Source: CAZJYI01 sp964550025
Lineage (GTDB): Bacteria > Verrucomicrobiota > Kiritimatiellia > UBA8416 > CAYOBW01
Direction of reading: 5' to 3'
Length of the DNA: 64,000 bases
NCBI GenBank assembly: GCA_964550025.1
Contig: CAZJYI010000055.1
Coordinates: 3,258-67,257 of the forward strand
Shown piece after piece: positions 44,380 through 54,600 of this stretch (position 1 is the first letter of the stretch; every line of letters starts with the position of its first letter). Made by a program: the position numbers and the translations under genes. The notes below the pieces were generated by a model that had not been told where the DNA came from, made no database searches, and worked only from the letters and a program-made list of their open reading frames with translations.

Positions 44380-47300
44380 ATGAATCGCCCAGTGCCGATT
44401 GCAAAGAACCCCAGACTGTTGAAACGTACGATCCCTCTCCTCCTTGCCCTGTGCGTGCCGTTCCTGACGGCCGACGAAGCCGAGGACCAGTTCAATTTCG
44501 CAACCGGGTTGTTGATCAAGAATGAACCCGAAATGGCCGCGGACGAGTTCAAGGACCTGCTTGCGTCGCACCCGAACTTCGCCAAGGCCGACGTGGCGCT
44601 CTATCGCCTCGGGGAGGCGCTCAGCAAGACAGGCGATGATGCCGGGGCGAAGAAAGCACTGCAGAAGCTCGTCTCGGGCTATCCCGCTTCCGAGAAGCTC
44701 CCCCAGGGCACGTTCCGCCTGGCCCAGCTCACGGCGCCGACAGACCACGCCGGCGCGGCCAAGCTGTACGGGAGGGTAGCGGAGAAATGGCCGGACAACC
44801 CGCTGGCGGAGGCGGCACTGTACTGGAGCGCCGAGGAGCTGTTCAAGGCAGAGAAGTGGAGCCCGGCGGCGAAAGCCTATGCCACCGTCATGGACAAGCA
44901 CCCGACCGGCAAGTACGTGGCACATGCGCTCTACTCGCGCGGGTGGTCCGAATTGAAGGCCGACCGGCTGGAAGCGGCACTGGCCGCGTTCCGCGACTTC
45001 CTGGAGAAGTTCCCACGGCACGAGTTCGCCCCCGAATCCAGACTGAAGATGGCCGAGACCCTGCGCAAGCTCAAGCGCTACGATGAGGCCGTCGCCGCCT
45101 ACGACAAGACCATTGTGGGAAGCGGCGCGTTCTCCGCCGATGCCGCCATTGGGCGGGCCTGGGCGCTGTACGAAAACAAGCAGATGGCCGATGCCGCGAA
45201 GGCGTTCGAAAAGGCGGCACAGGCTCTCGGCAACGACGAACGCGCGGGTGTCTGCCTTTTCAATGCCGGCAACGCGCTGGTGGAGGGCGGGGATTTCGAG
45301 GGTGCGGCGGGCCTGTTCGCAAGACTCACCGATGGCTTCTCCGGGCACGAGCTGGCGCCCACCGCCGGGTACTGGCGCGGATACTGCCTGACCCAGCTCA
45401 AGCGGTTTGACGAAGCCGTTCCGGTCCTCGATGGTGTACTCAAGGGCGGGAAGCTGGAGGAGAAGGCCGTGGAATTGCACCACACCCTGGCCGAGGCCCG
45501 CATGGGCGCCGAACAGTACGAAGCCGCTGCCAAGGCCTACGCGAGCGTCTGCAAGAAGGCGCCGCAGCACGAGCTGGCGGACGAAGCCGCCTACGGACGC
45601 ATGTTGGCCCTCGGAAAGGCCGGCGACCTGGCGGCCGCCGAAGCAGCGGGAGACGCCTTCTTCCGCGGTCACGCAAAGAGCGAGATTGCCCCCCTGGCCC
45701 GCTTTGCCCTGGCCGAGTATCGTTTCCGCCTGAAGAAGTACGCCGAAGCCGCGTCGTCGTTCGAGGCCCTCCTGGCGGACAGACCGAAGGAGGAGCTGGT
45801 TGACGATGCGCACTACAAGATCGGGTGGTGCGCCATGCACCTCGACGACGCGAGAAGGTCGGAAAAGCACTTCGCGCTGGCGGCGCGGATGAACGCGAGT
45901 CCGCTGGCGCCTGAATCCGCCTTCATGGCCGGCCGGACGTCCGAGCAGTTCGGCGACACGAAGAAGGCCACTGTGCACTACAACGCCTGCGTCAAGGGAT
46001 GGCCCGAAACGGAATATGCACAGCGCGCGGGTCTGGCCCTGGCCTTTCTGGATATCGGCAACAAGCAATTCGAAAAGGCGCTTGCGCGGGCGGACGCCTT
46101 TCTGAAAGACCATCCGGACAGCGAGCTGGCGTCCTACGCCCACCTCTACCGCGGCGAGGCGTTGCTGGAGCTGGGACGGCTGGACGACTCGCTCGACGCG
46201 TACGCGAACGTGCCGACGGAAGGCGGCGGCGCGGCGCTTGACGCCGCCTACGGGATGGCGTGGGCACACCGCAAGGCCGAACGCCATCAGAAGGCCGCCG
46301 ACACGTTCCAGCGCGTGGCCGGGTCTTCCTCCGACAAGGCCGTGGACGCCGCCTTCTGGACCGGCCGTTCGCTGGAGGATGTGGGCAAGCTGGCTGAAGC
46401 GGCGGGCCGCTACAAGGCGTTTCTGGCGGATCATGCGGACTCCCCCCACGCCGACGAGGCGGCCTACCGCCAGGCTCTCTGTCTCCTCAACGACAAGCAA
46501 CTGGATGAGGCTGGCAAACTCTATGCCGCGTACCTGGAAGAGCGCCCGCAGTCGGCGCTGATCGACCAGGCGCGCTATGACCTGGCGTGGGTCCACCTGG
46601 AGAACAAGGACACGGGCAAGGCAAGGACGATCCTGGAGGATCTGCTCAAGCAGCATCCGGACAGCAAGCTGGCGGCGGATGTCGCGTTCCGCCTGGGCGA
46701 GATGGCGTATGACGAAGAGGACTACGCGGCGGCCGGAAAGTGGTACGAGTCGGCCCTTGAGCGCGAAGGCATCACCTTTGCGGACAAGGTGCTGTACAAG
46801 CTTGGATGGAGCCGGGACAGGCTTGGCGAGAGCGAATCGGCGGCGGCCACTTTCGCCCGCATCCCGCAGGAACACGCCGCCAGCGAGCTGGCCACGGAAG
46901 CCAACTACCACGCGGGGCGCCTGCAGCAGAAGCTGAAACGCCTGGAGGAGGCCCGCGCGGCCTACGCCAAAGTCGCCTCGGGACCGTTTGCCGAGAAGGC
47001 GTTGTTCCAGACGGCCGAGTGCTGGCGCGCCGAAAGCCGTCACAAGGAGGCCCTGGAGGCTTACGAGAAGTTGCTGGCCGACTACCCCGAAACCCAGTTC
47101 CTCAACCAGGCCAATCTCGGCCGCGGGCACAGTTGCCGCGCCGTCGGGGCATTCAAGGACGCGCTCGAAGCCTACCGTGCCGTGATAAAGGCAACCGACA
47201 CAATCGACGCCGCATCCGCGTTGCTCGGCGAGGGCTACACGCACTTCGCCCAGGGCAACCACAAGGACGCGGCCAAGGCGTTCCTCAAGGTCGACATCCT

Positions 47301-47442
47301 TTACGGCTACGAGGAGTTGAAGCCCGAAGCGCTCGCCATGCTGGCTGGTACCTGGGAAAAGGCGGGGAACGAGGAGAAGGCGAAGAAGTACCGCAAGGAG
47401 CTCCTTTCGCGCTACCCCGACTCGGACTTTGCAAAGGAGTAG
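44380..47442 (+). CDS. Periplasmic tetratricopeptide-repeat protein, about 1020 aa
   Basis: ATG at 44380 with AAGGAG upstream. A basic N-terminus and hydrophobic signal (KRTIPLLLALCVPFLTA) precede a solenoid of TPR units of the YbgF/CpoB kind, each about 35-37 residues with the A-x-Y pattern (for example KKYAEAASSFEALLADRPKEELVDDAHYKIGW). No catalytic domain. It is followed 3 bp later by exbB and then exbD and the giant vWA gene, so it is probably a periplasmic scaffold for the Exb complex, as CpoB is for Tol-Pal. Confidence 0.9.
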   Translation: MNRPVPIAKNPRLLKRTIPLLLALCVPFLTADEAEDQFNFATGLLIKNEPEMAADEFKDLLASHPNFAKADVALYRLGEALSKTGDDAGAKKALQKLVSGYPASEKLPQGTFRLAQLTAPTDHAGAAKLYGRVAEKWPDNPLAEAALYWSAEELFKAEKWSPAAKAYATVMDKHPTGKYVAHALYSRGWSELKADRLEAALAAFRDFLEKFPRHEFAPESRLKMAETLRKLKRYDEAVAAYDKTIVGSGAFSADAAIGRAWALYENKQMADAAKAFEKAAQALGNDERAGVCLFNAGNALVEGGDFEGAAGLFARLTDGFSGHELAPTAGYWRGYCLTQLKRFDEAVPVLDGVLKGGKLEEKAVELHHTLAEARMGAEQYEAAAKAYASVCKKAPQHELADEAAYGRMLALGKAGDLAAAEAAGDAFFRGHAKSEIAPLARFALAEYRFRLKKYAEAASSFEALLADRPKEELVDDAHYKIGWCAMHLDDARRSEKHFALAARMNASPLAPESAFMAGRTSEQFGDTKKATVHYNACVKGWPETEYAQRAGLALAFLDIGNKQFEKALARADAFLKDHPDSELASYAHLYRGEALLELGRLDDSLDAYANVPTEGGGAALDAAYGMAWAHRKAERHQKAADTFQRVAGSSSDKAVDAAFWTGRSLEDVGKLAEAAGRYKAFLADHADSPHADEAAYRQALCLLNDKQLDEAGKLYAAYLEERPQSALIDQARYDLAWVHLENKDTGKARTILEDLLKQHPDSKLAADVAFRLGEMAYDEEDYAAAGKWYESALEREGITFADKVLYKLGWSRDRLGESESAAATFARIPQEHAASELATEANYHAGRLQQKLKRLEEARAAYAKVASGPFAEKALFQTAECWRAESRHKEALEAYEKLLADYPETQFLNQANLGRGHSCRAVGAFKDALEAYRAVIKATDTIDAASALLGEGYTHFAQGNHKDAAKAFLKVDILYGYEELKPEALAMLAGTWEKAGNEEKAKKYRKELLSRYPDSDFAKE

Positions 47443-47558
47443 ACTATGACGCGGTGCGACACCCGACCAGTGACCAGCGACCAGCGACCAGTGCCATGCG
47501 CCATGCGCCACCCGCCACTCGCCACTCGCCACCCGTTCTTCCAGAGGATGAGACTATG
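47435..47558. repeat. Iterated-repeat insertion between two near-identical start regions of exbB
   Basis: AGGAGTAGACTATG (47435-47448) and AGGATGAGACTATG (47545-47558) match at 12 of 14 positions. They flank a run of GACCAGTGACCAGCGACC, ATGCGCC and CACTCGCCACTCGCC words. The inside is open in the exbB frame. The arrangement resembles insertion of the iterated tract with duplication of the target. Confidence 0.55.
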
Positions 47559-48270
47559 GGTCGGCGGTCTGACCCTACTTCTCGCTTCTTCCGCCCACGC
47601 CGCGGTGGACTCGGAGCAGATCCAGGAAGTCGTCAACACGACCGTCACGACGCTGGGGGCGCTGTTCAGGAAGGGCGGCCCGCTGATGTGGCCGATCCTG
47701 GCGTGCTCCGTGGTCATGTTTGCCTTCTTTCTCGAACGGCTCTTCTGCCTGCGGCGCGGCGCCGTCTTCCCGCGCAAGCTGCGCCGCAATACCACCGAGC
47801 TTCTGGAAGAGGGCAAGGTCCAGGATGCCTCGCAGCTCTGCGGCGACAGCCGTTCCCCGTTCGGTCATCTCATGCATTCCTGCCTGATGCGCGCCGATGC
47901 CGAGGGGTTCGAGATGGAAGGTGCGCTGGAGGAGGCCGGGGCCCGCGTGCTCTACGACCTGCGGCGCAACACCCGCCCGCTGGGCGTCATCGCGGACATC
48001 GCGCCGCTGCTCGGACTCATGGGAACGGTGACCGGCATGATCAAGGCCTTTAACGTCGTTGCCAAGGCGGGCGCCCTCGGGCGAGCCGAGCTCCTGGCCG
48101 AGGGCATCAGCGAGGCCCTTCTGACCACGGCCTTTGGTCTGCTCGTCGCCATACCGTCCATGCTCGTGTATCACTACTTCCGCGGCAAGGCCGAGGGGCT
48201 GCTGCGCGAGATGGAAAACACCTGTATCGAGATGATGATGGATTTGCGCAAGCGAGGATTGGCAGGTTGA
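47446..48270 (+). CDS. exbB: ExbB/TolQ/MotA-family proton channel subunit
   Basis: The ATG at 47446 has an AAGGAG 6 nt upstream, right after the TPR stop. The ATG at 47548 starts directly at a signal-like hydrophobic segment (LWVGGLTLLLASSAHA) and is the alternative (240 aa). Core features: LMWPILACSVVMFAFFLERLF, a cytoplasmic region, then RPLGVIADIAPLLGLMGTVTGMIKAF and LLTTAFGLLVAIPSMLVYHYF, the family's conserved helices 2 and 3. It forms the pentameric channel that harvests proton-motive force. The first 34 residues from 47446 are encoded by iterated repeats. Coupled to exbD by TTGA overlap. Confidence 0.92.
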   Translation: MTRCDTRPVTSDQRPVPCAMRHPPLATRHPFFQRMRLWVGGLTLLLASSAHAAVDSEQIQEVVNTTVTTLGALFRKGGPLMWPILACSVVMFAFFLERLFCLRRGAVFPRKLRRNTTELLEEGKVQDASQLCGDSRSPFGHLMHSCLMRADAEGFEMEGALEEAGARVLYDLRRNTRPLGVIADIAPLLGLMGTVTGMIKAFNVVAKAGALGRAELLAEGISEALLTTAFGLLVAIPSMLVYHYFRGKAEGLLREMENTCIEMMMDLRKRGLAG

Positions 48271-48680
48271 AAGCGCTTTGTCAGGAAGACGAAGGTCACG
48301 GGCTGCGTATCGCGCCGCTGGTCGATATCGTGTTCCTTCTGCTGATCTTCTTCCTCGTCGCCACCACGTTCTACGAGGCCGAGAAGGACATCACGATCCG
48401 GCTGGCCGACGCCACCGAGGGAGAGCAGCGCGAAAAGTCGCCCCGCATCGTGATCATCAACGTCAACGCCTCCGGCGTCGTGGTTGTCAATGAGCGTGTT
48501 CTGAACATGGACCAGCTCGAAGAACACCTCGCCGGAGCGCGCAACGTAAACCCCGAACTGGTTGCCGTCGTGCGATGCGACAAACGGGCCTACCACGCCG
48601 ATTTCGTCAAGGTCCTCAACCTGTGCGAGAAGATCGACGTTTCGCAGGTCGCGGTCGCAACGTTCCAGACGGATGAATGA
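48267..48680 (+). CDS. exbD: ExbD/TolR-family proton channel subunit
   Basis: 137 aa with a TTG start overlapping the exbB stop (TTGA, 48267-48270). A single membrane helix holds the essential Asp: APLVDIVFLLLIFFLVATTF. The periplasmic domain (IVIINVNASGVVVVNERVL, AVVRCDKRAYHADFVKVLNLC) is of the TolR/ExbD type. Only one exbD is present, and no separate tonB or tolA gene lies in the operon; the following giant protein carries a TonB-like helix. Confidence 0.93.
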   Translation: MKALCQEDEGHGLRIAPLVDIVFLLLIFFLVATTFYEAEKDITIRLADATEGEQREKSPRIVIINVNASGVVVVNERVLNMDQLEEHLAGARNVNPELVAVVRCDKRAYHADFVKVLNLCEKIDVSQVAVATFQTDE

Positions 48681-51600
48681 TGCAAAGGGGAGGCGGGGGA
48701 AAGATCGGGAGAGAAGACAACTCGTGACTTCAATCCGGAGAGATTCGCGTGTACGAGTAGGTGTAGGAGTACGGGAGGACCCGGCCCACGCGTCCCTACC
48801 TGTCCGTACTCGTACACGTACTCTTGCACGCATATCTCCCTTTCCCGCCCTCCTCGCCCTCCTCGCCGCCGGCACGACGACACTCGCCGCCGGCAAGGTC
48901 CTGCACCCCCGGCAGGATACCGCCGATCCCCACTACGCGACCGTTCGTCTTGATGCCGCCGAGGTGGGAGATCAGCCGTCGTTCAAGGCCTACGTCTTGC
49001 CGCCGGGCGCCGAGCGTTCCGAACGCTACCGCGCAAAGGGCGTCTTCCCGAAACGCAGCGGCGGTTCGTGGCTGCTGCACCTGCGTGGTTGGCCCGGTGG
49101 CCTTGCGGGCCCCGCGGATATCCTGGTGGCGGCGCACCAGGATGGCAAGACCGTCACGTCACGCTTCCCCGGGGCCATGACGCTTGCACGCCGCCGCATC
49201 GATGTGGCGCTCCTGATTGACGACTCCCGCAGCATGCGCAAGACCGACCCGGAACGCTTGCGCGTGTCGGCCGCGAACCTCTTTGCGTCCATTGCCGCCA
49301 CACGCGATGACGTGGCCACGCTCACGGTGATCGGCTTCAGCGGACGCGCGCGGCTCCTGCTGCCGCCTACTCCCCCGCGGGAGTCCGGTACCATCACCGA
49401 GGCGTTGGGGCAGTTCGAGGCGCTGGGCAGCACGGACATGGACGCCGCCTTCTTCATGGCCTGCAGGGTCATGAAAGACCTGCCCGAGTCGCTCAAGATG
49501 GCCGTGGTCCTTTCGGACGGGCGCGACGAACCCGGCATCTACCGCGGCGCGCACGCGTTGTTCCAGACCCGGCGCTGGCCCGCGTTCACGATCGGACTAT
49601 CGGACCTCGCCGATCACGCCACGTTGAAACGGATCTCCGAGGCCACGGGTGGACGCTATTTCTTCTCGCCCACCAAGGACGAACTGGCATCCATCTTTCG
49701 CGACATCGCCCTGAGCATCCATCGCAGCGTCCACGTCACGGATTGGCGGGTAGAGCCGGGCGGCAGGCGGACGATCCCCGTAGACGACTCGATCAGCCGG
49801 CTCACCTTCGCGCTGGCTTACGGCAACAAAGGCGCCTCGGTATCGCTCAAGCCGCCGGGCGGCACGCCTCTCCCGCTTCCGGCGCCCGGCAACAGGGCTC
49901 TGCTCGACGTCCCTTCGCCCCTGCTCGGGACCTGGGAGGCATCCGCGGGAGAGAAGGGGAACGACACCCTTTTCGTTACCGCCGACAGCGATCTGGAGCT
50001 CATACCTTTTCCCATCCTGGAATCCGCGACCGGTGCGGCTCCCGTCGAGGCGTCCTGCGTGCTTGTGCGCGGAAACGCGCCTGTCCCCGGGGTCGATATT
50101 GCCGCGGAGCTCGCCGGCAGGCGAGTGAGGCTGTACGATGACGGCAAGCACGGTGACACGGCGGCCGACGATGGGATCTACGGTGGCGTCGTTGTTCCGG
50201 ACACCGTGGCGGGCACGCACACGTGCACGCTTGTGGCCGAGGGCCGCACCGCCGGCGGCTTTGCTTTCGAACGCCGGGCGAAGCTCGACGTTGACGTGGT
50301 CGTTCCCGAGCCGCCACCGTCCTGGGCACATCCGGAAGTTGCCGTCTTTGCACTTTACCCCGGAGCGTCAGCCGCGCAACACGTTGCCATGGGGGGAGCC
50401 GACAAGGCAGAGCTCAGCGTTGCCTTGCCGGCGCTGCCCGACGGGCTCAAGGCGTCCTGCGCCGAGCCGCCCGTTCGGATCCCCGCCGACGGCAGGGCCG
50501 ACGTCCGGATTCAGATCGGGGCCGGCGCCGACGTGCGGCCGGGGACGTATACCGGCAAGACCAGGGTTGGGATCGGCGACAACATGCACGAGACCACGCT
50601 GCAGATTGTCGTGATGGCGCCTTCCGTTATCGTGAAGCCTGCGCGGTACGACTTCGGTGTCATCGAGCCCGGCGCCACGGCCACGGGCCGGATCGAGGTC
50701 CAGCTCTCGCCGACCGGCGCCGTCCCCGCCACGGTGAGCCAGACAGAACCGGCACGGCTGACGGGACTCCCGGAAGCACTCACGCTGCAGTCGGGAGAAG
50801 CACAAGTCTGGACGCCGACCGTGGCTGTACCCACCAACGCGCTTCCGGGTCCGCGTTCGGCCGAAATCACGCTCGACTGGGGATGGGGTCGCAGACAGAT
50901 TCCCGTGACCTGGGACGTGCCGACACCGAAGCCGAAGCCTCCGTCAATGCCGGAAACGGAGCCGACACCGGACCGGGAACCGGAGCACAAACCGGAACGC
51001 GACCTCACCCACGACCCCGGTGTGGAGACGGTGGCCAAGGTGCCGCGGGAGCAGTCGGACGCACAAAGGAAGGACGACGGCAGGATGCCCGTGCCCGGCG
51101 TCGTTCCCGAGGAATCCGCGCAGACCGGCAGGACAAACCAAGTCGCCATCGCTCCGCCCGTGAGACCGGGCATGCGCACCGGGGGCGAGGCGCCCGGTAC
51201 AACTCCGTCCGCACCCGCCGTTGCGATCGACGGGGACACGACGCCCGAGGTCCGCGGACCGGCCGGAACGGGCCCGGCGCGCAAGCTGACATCCAAGCCC
51301 TGGCCGCTGCACCTGCTCCTGTTGCTCCTGCTCGCCGCACTGCTCTTTCTTCTCATCTACTGTCTGCTCAAGTACGTGCATGTCCATCCGATGTTGAAGT
51401 ACTTCATCGTCAGTAGTGCCGTACACGCGCTGCTCTTCCTGCTGACGATGGACCTCCTGATCGAAACGCGCATCGTCAAGCTGGAAGAGATCGCGCCGGA
51501 ACTGGCCGTGAAGGTCGAGGCGTTGGAAGAGAGTCTCGGGTTCGAGATCACACCCGACGGGCCGGAGATCGACGTTGAGGAGACGGAGACCGCCTCCAAT

Positions 51601-54600
51601 CTGGACCGGCATTCCGCGGAGACGGGAAAAAGCGCCGATCACACGCCGTCCCAGGTGAGTGAGGGCAGGGCCGAGGAAAGCTCCATCGAAGCGGCCGCGA
51701 CGCTCCCTGACGAAGCTCCCTCCCTGGCCGAATATGACGACGAACTCACCAAGCAGACGGCAGGGACCGATTCACCCACCGAGGAGGTGGAGATAGAAAC
51801 GAAGTCCGAGCCGACCCCCGAACAGGTGGAACAGGAAAGCCCGATCGAAGCTGAGCCGTACGAAGTTGCGGACCTGGAAACGCGCGACGCCGCCGAATCC
51901 CGGCCCACGGCTCCGGACCCGAGGGAGAACGCCGTCGAGGCCCTGGACACCGTTCCGCAACCGGCGGAAGAAGCCGCGCCGGTTTCGCCCGCGGAGCTGG
52001 AGCGCGCGGATCCTGAGCTGGCGCCGGAAGCCGTACGCGAGGAGCTTGTCGTGGAAAGCAAGACAGCCCCGTCGGAGCCCGCGATCGAGCCGGCCGAGCA
52101 GGCAGTGGAAGTGCAACGCTCCGAACCGGCGCCGACGTCCGAGGCCGACCTCGCGGCCGAACGCCCGGCGGAAGGCGATGCCGCCCCGGCTTCGATGGAT
52201 GCCGTCTCCGCGGAGGCACAAGCCGCGGCAAGAGAGCTGGCGGCGGATCTCCTGGAGAAACACTCCATGGCGTCGGCGGACGTTGCGCCGAGCGAGCGGG
52301 ACGCGAAGATTGCCGTCAAGCTGGTGTCTGCCGAGCTTCCCCGGGAATCACCGACCCCGCGGGACGTCGACCGTGCCGAGCTCACGGAGAGCGCGGAGGG
52401 AGACAGGGCCGAAAGCGAGCCCTCCCGTCCGGACGCACCGGAGGATCCCGAGGTAGCAGAGACGGAGGTCGCGGAACTGAGCTCTTCGCAGTCCGCGGCC
52501 GGGGATGTTGTTCCCATCGAGGCTGCGGATGCCGGTAAGCAGGCCGTCGATCCACAGAACGTTCCGGAGGTCGAGGCGGTTGTTCCCGTCAAGAGCGCCG
52601 AAGGTGCCGATACGGTGCTCGAAGAGCCCGGGGCCGCCGCGGGCGCCGTTCCCAGGGCTGAGGCCGACAGCGAGCAACAGCGGGCGACCGCGGGTCCCGT
52701 CGACCACGCGGTCGACGATGCGCAGCGGGCCGATGTTGCACACGCCGCACAGCCTGCATCGGACGTGCCGGCGGCGCCGGTCGAGATCCTCGCGGGGGCC
52801 GACGCGAAGCAGGAGAGCGCTCCGGCGCCCACGGTGGCCGAAGAGCCCGTTGGATCGCTGGCCAAGCCCACGGAAACAAAGGGGACCCCCGCCGACAGCG
52901 GACCCTCGCAGCTCGATGTGCAGCCCGCCGCGCTGACGGCCGCGGAGCAGGCGGAGCGGCGGAGAGGGCAGGGGGCGGCCAGACAGCCCGAGACCACACC
53001 CGGCGCGGCGACGGAAGTCGCGGCGCTTGACGTCCCGCGGGACGCGGGAACCGGTGACGCCATTCCCCTCGATACGGCGGCAAGTGCGGTGAAGCAGAGC
53101 GTAGCGCCCCAGGGCGTTCCGGCCGTTGAAGCGGTTGTACCCGTCAAGGCGGCGACCGGAGCCGCCGACACGGGGCACGAGGAGCCGGGGACAACCGCGG
53201 GCGCTGTCCCCAGGGCCGAGGCCGGCGGGGAACAGCAACGTGCGACGGCGGGCCGTATCGGGGCTTCCAGTGCCGATGCACGGCCGTCCGACATCGCGGG
53301 TACCGTGCGAGCCGCGTCGGGCAATCTCGCGACCCCGGTGGACATTCGGACGGGCGCCGGCTCCAAGCAGGAGACCGCTCCTGCCCCGACGGTGGCGGAA
53401 AGGCCCGTCGGATCGCTGGCCAAGCCCACGGCAACGCAGGGGGCCTCCTCTGACAGCGCACCCGCGCGACTCGATGTGCAGCCCGCGGGATTGACGGCTG
53501 CCAGGCAGGCGGAGAGGCGGGGACAACGGGCGGCAAGGCAGCCCGAGACCGCGCCCGGGATGGAGACGGAGGTCGCCGTGCCCGGCGTCCCGCGTACCGC
53601 GGGCCGCGGTGAAATCGTTCCCCTCGAAGCGGCGCCCGGCAGGGCCAAACAGGCGGCCGCTGCACAGGGCGTTCCGACCGTCGCGGCGGTCGTGCCCGTC
53701 AAGGCGTCGGACGCCGCGCGGGACGCGGCCCATGACGGGCCGGCCACCGGGCGGGGTGCGGTTCCCAGGGCCGAGGCCGCCGGCAGACGGCACAGGGCGG
53801 CGGTCGGGTCGGTCGGCATGGCCGACGCCGATGCGAGGCCGTCCCAAATCGTCGGCGCTGCTCGGGACACATCGGGCAACCTCTCGGCCCCGGTGAACGT
53901 TCCCACCAGCCTTGCCGCCAAGCGGGAACGCGCACCTGCTCCGACGGTCGCCGAAGGCCCTGTCGCGTCGCTTTCCAAGCTGGCAAGGGACGACGGAGCT
54001 CCTTCCGAAAGCGGGCCTTCCCGGGTGGATCTGCAACCCGCGGGACTGGCCACGGCCCGGCATGCCGAGCGGCGAGGCAACCGCACGGTGCAGCAACCCT
54101 CCGCCGTGTCGGACGCGGCAGCGGCCGCGGCGTTGGCGCCGGTCGGGACTGTTGCGGGTCGCACGCCGCGTGCCCAAGCCCGCACGCTTGTGGCCGAAAC
54201 GGGGAAGCAGGCCCCGGGACAGCACCCGTCGGTAGAGACCACGGATGCCGTTCAAGCGCCTCGGGCGAAGCGCGCGAGAAGGCCCTCCGATGCAACGGGG
54301 AGCCGGGCGGACTCGGACAGCGTATCCCGCGTGGCCGGCAATGTTCCTCGTTCCACGGCGGGTGGGCGTAGCACCAGGCTTTCAGCCGGCGCGGCAGCTG
54401 TCGACGGCGGTCACGCGCAGGCTGCCGCTCCGCTGGCCGCGCCGCGTTCCGCTGCGCAGGCCGGCACTGTACGGATGCCGGACCCGTCCGCGGGCGGCGC
54501 CCGGAGCAAGCGAAGCGTCGCGCCGGCGTTTGCCGTCACGGACGGCGATGCCGGACCGTCCCCGAAGATGGCGGCGCAGACCGTTGCCGGTCCCGCGCAA

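Noticed and set aside
44104..47532. Open reading frame of 1142 aa on the minus strand
   Set aside because: It is antisense to the TPR gene, which has a signal peptide, a ribosome site and clear repeats. The minus-strand product is low-complexity Arg/Gly/Leu sequence typical of GC-rich shadows.
51639..54242. Open reading frame of 867 aa on the minus strand within the giant gene
   Set aside because: Product is Ala/Ser/Thr-rich and mirrors the Ala/Pro/Glu repeats of the plus strand. The plus frame carries vWA and DUF4159 and continues beyond it on both sides.
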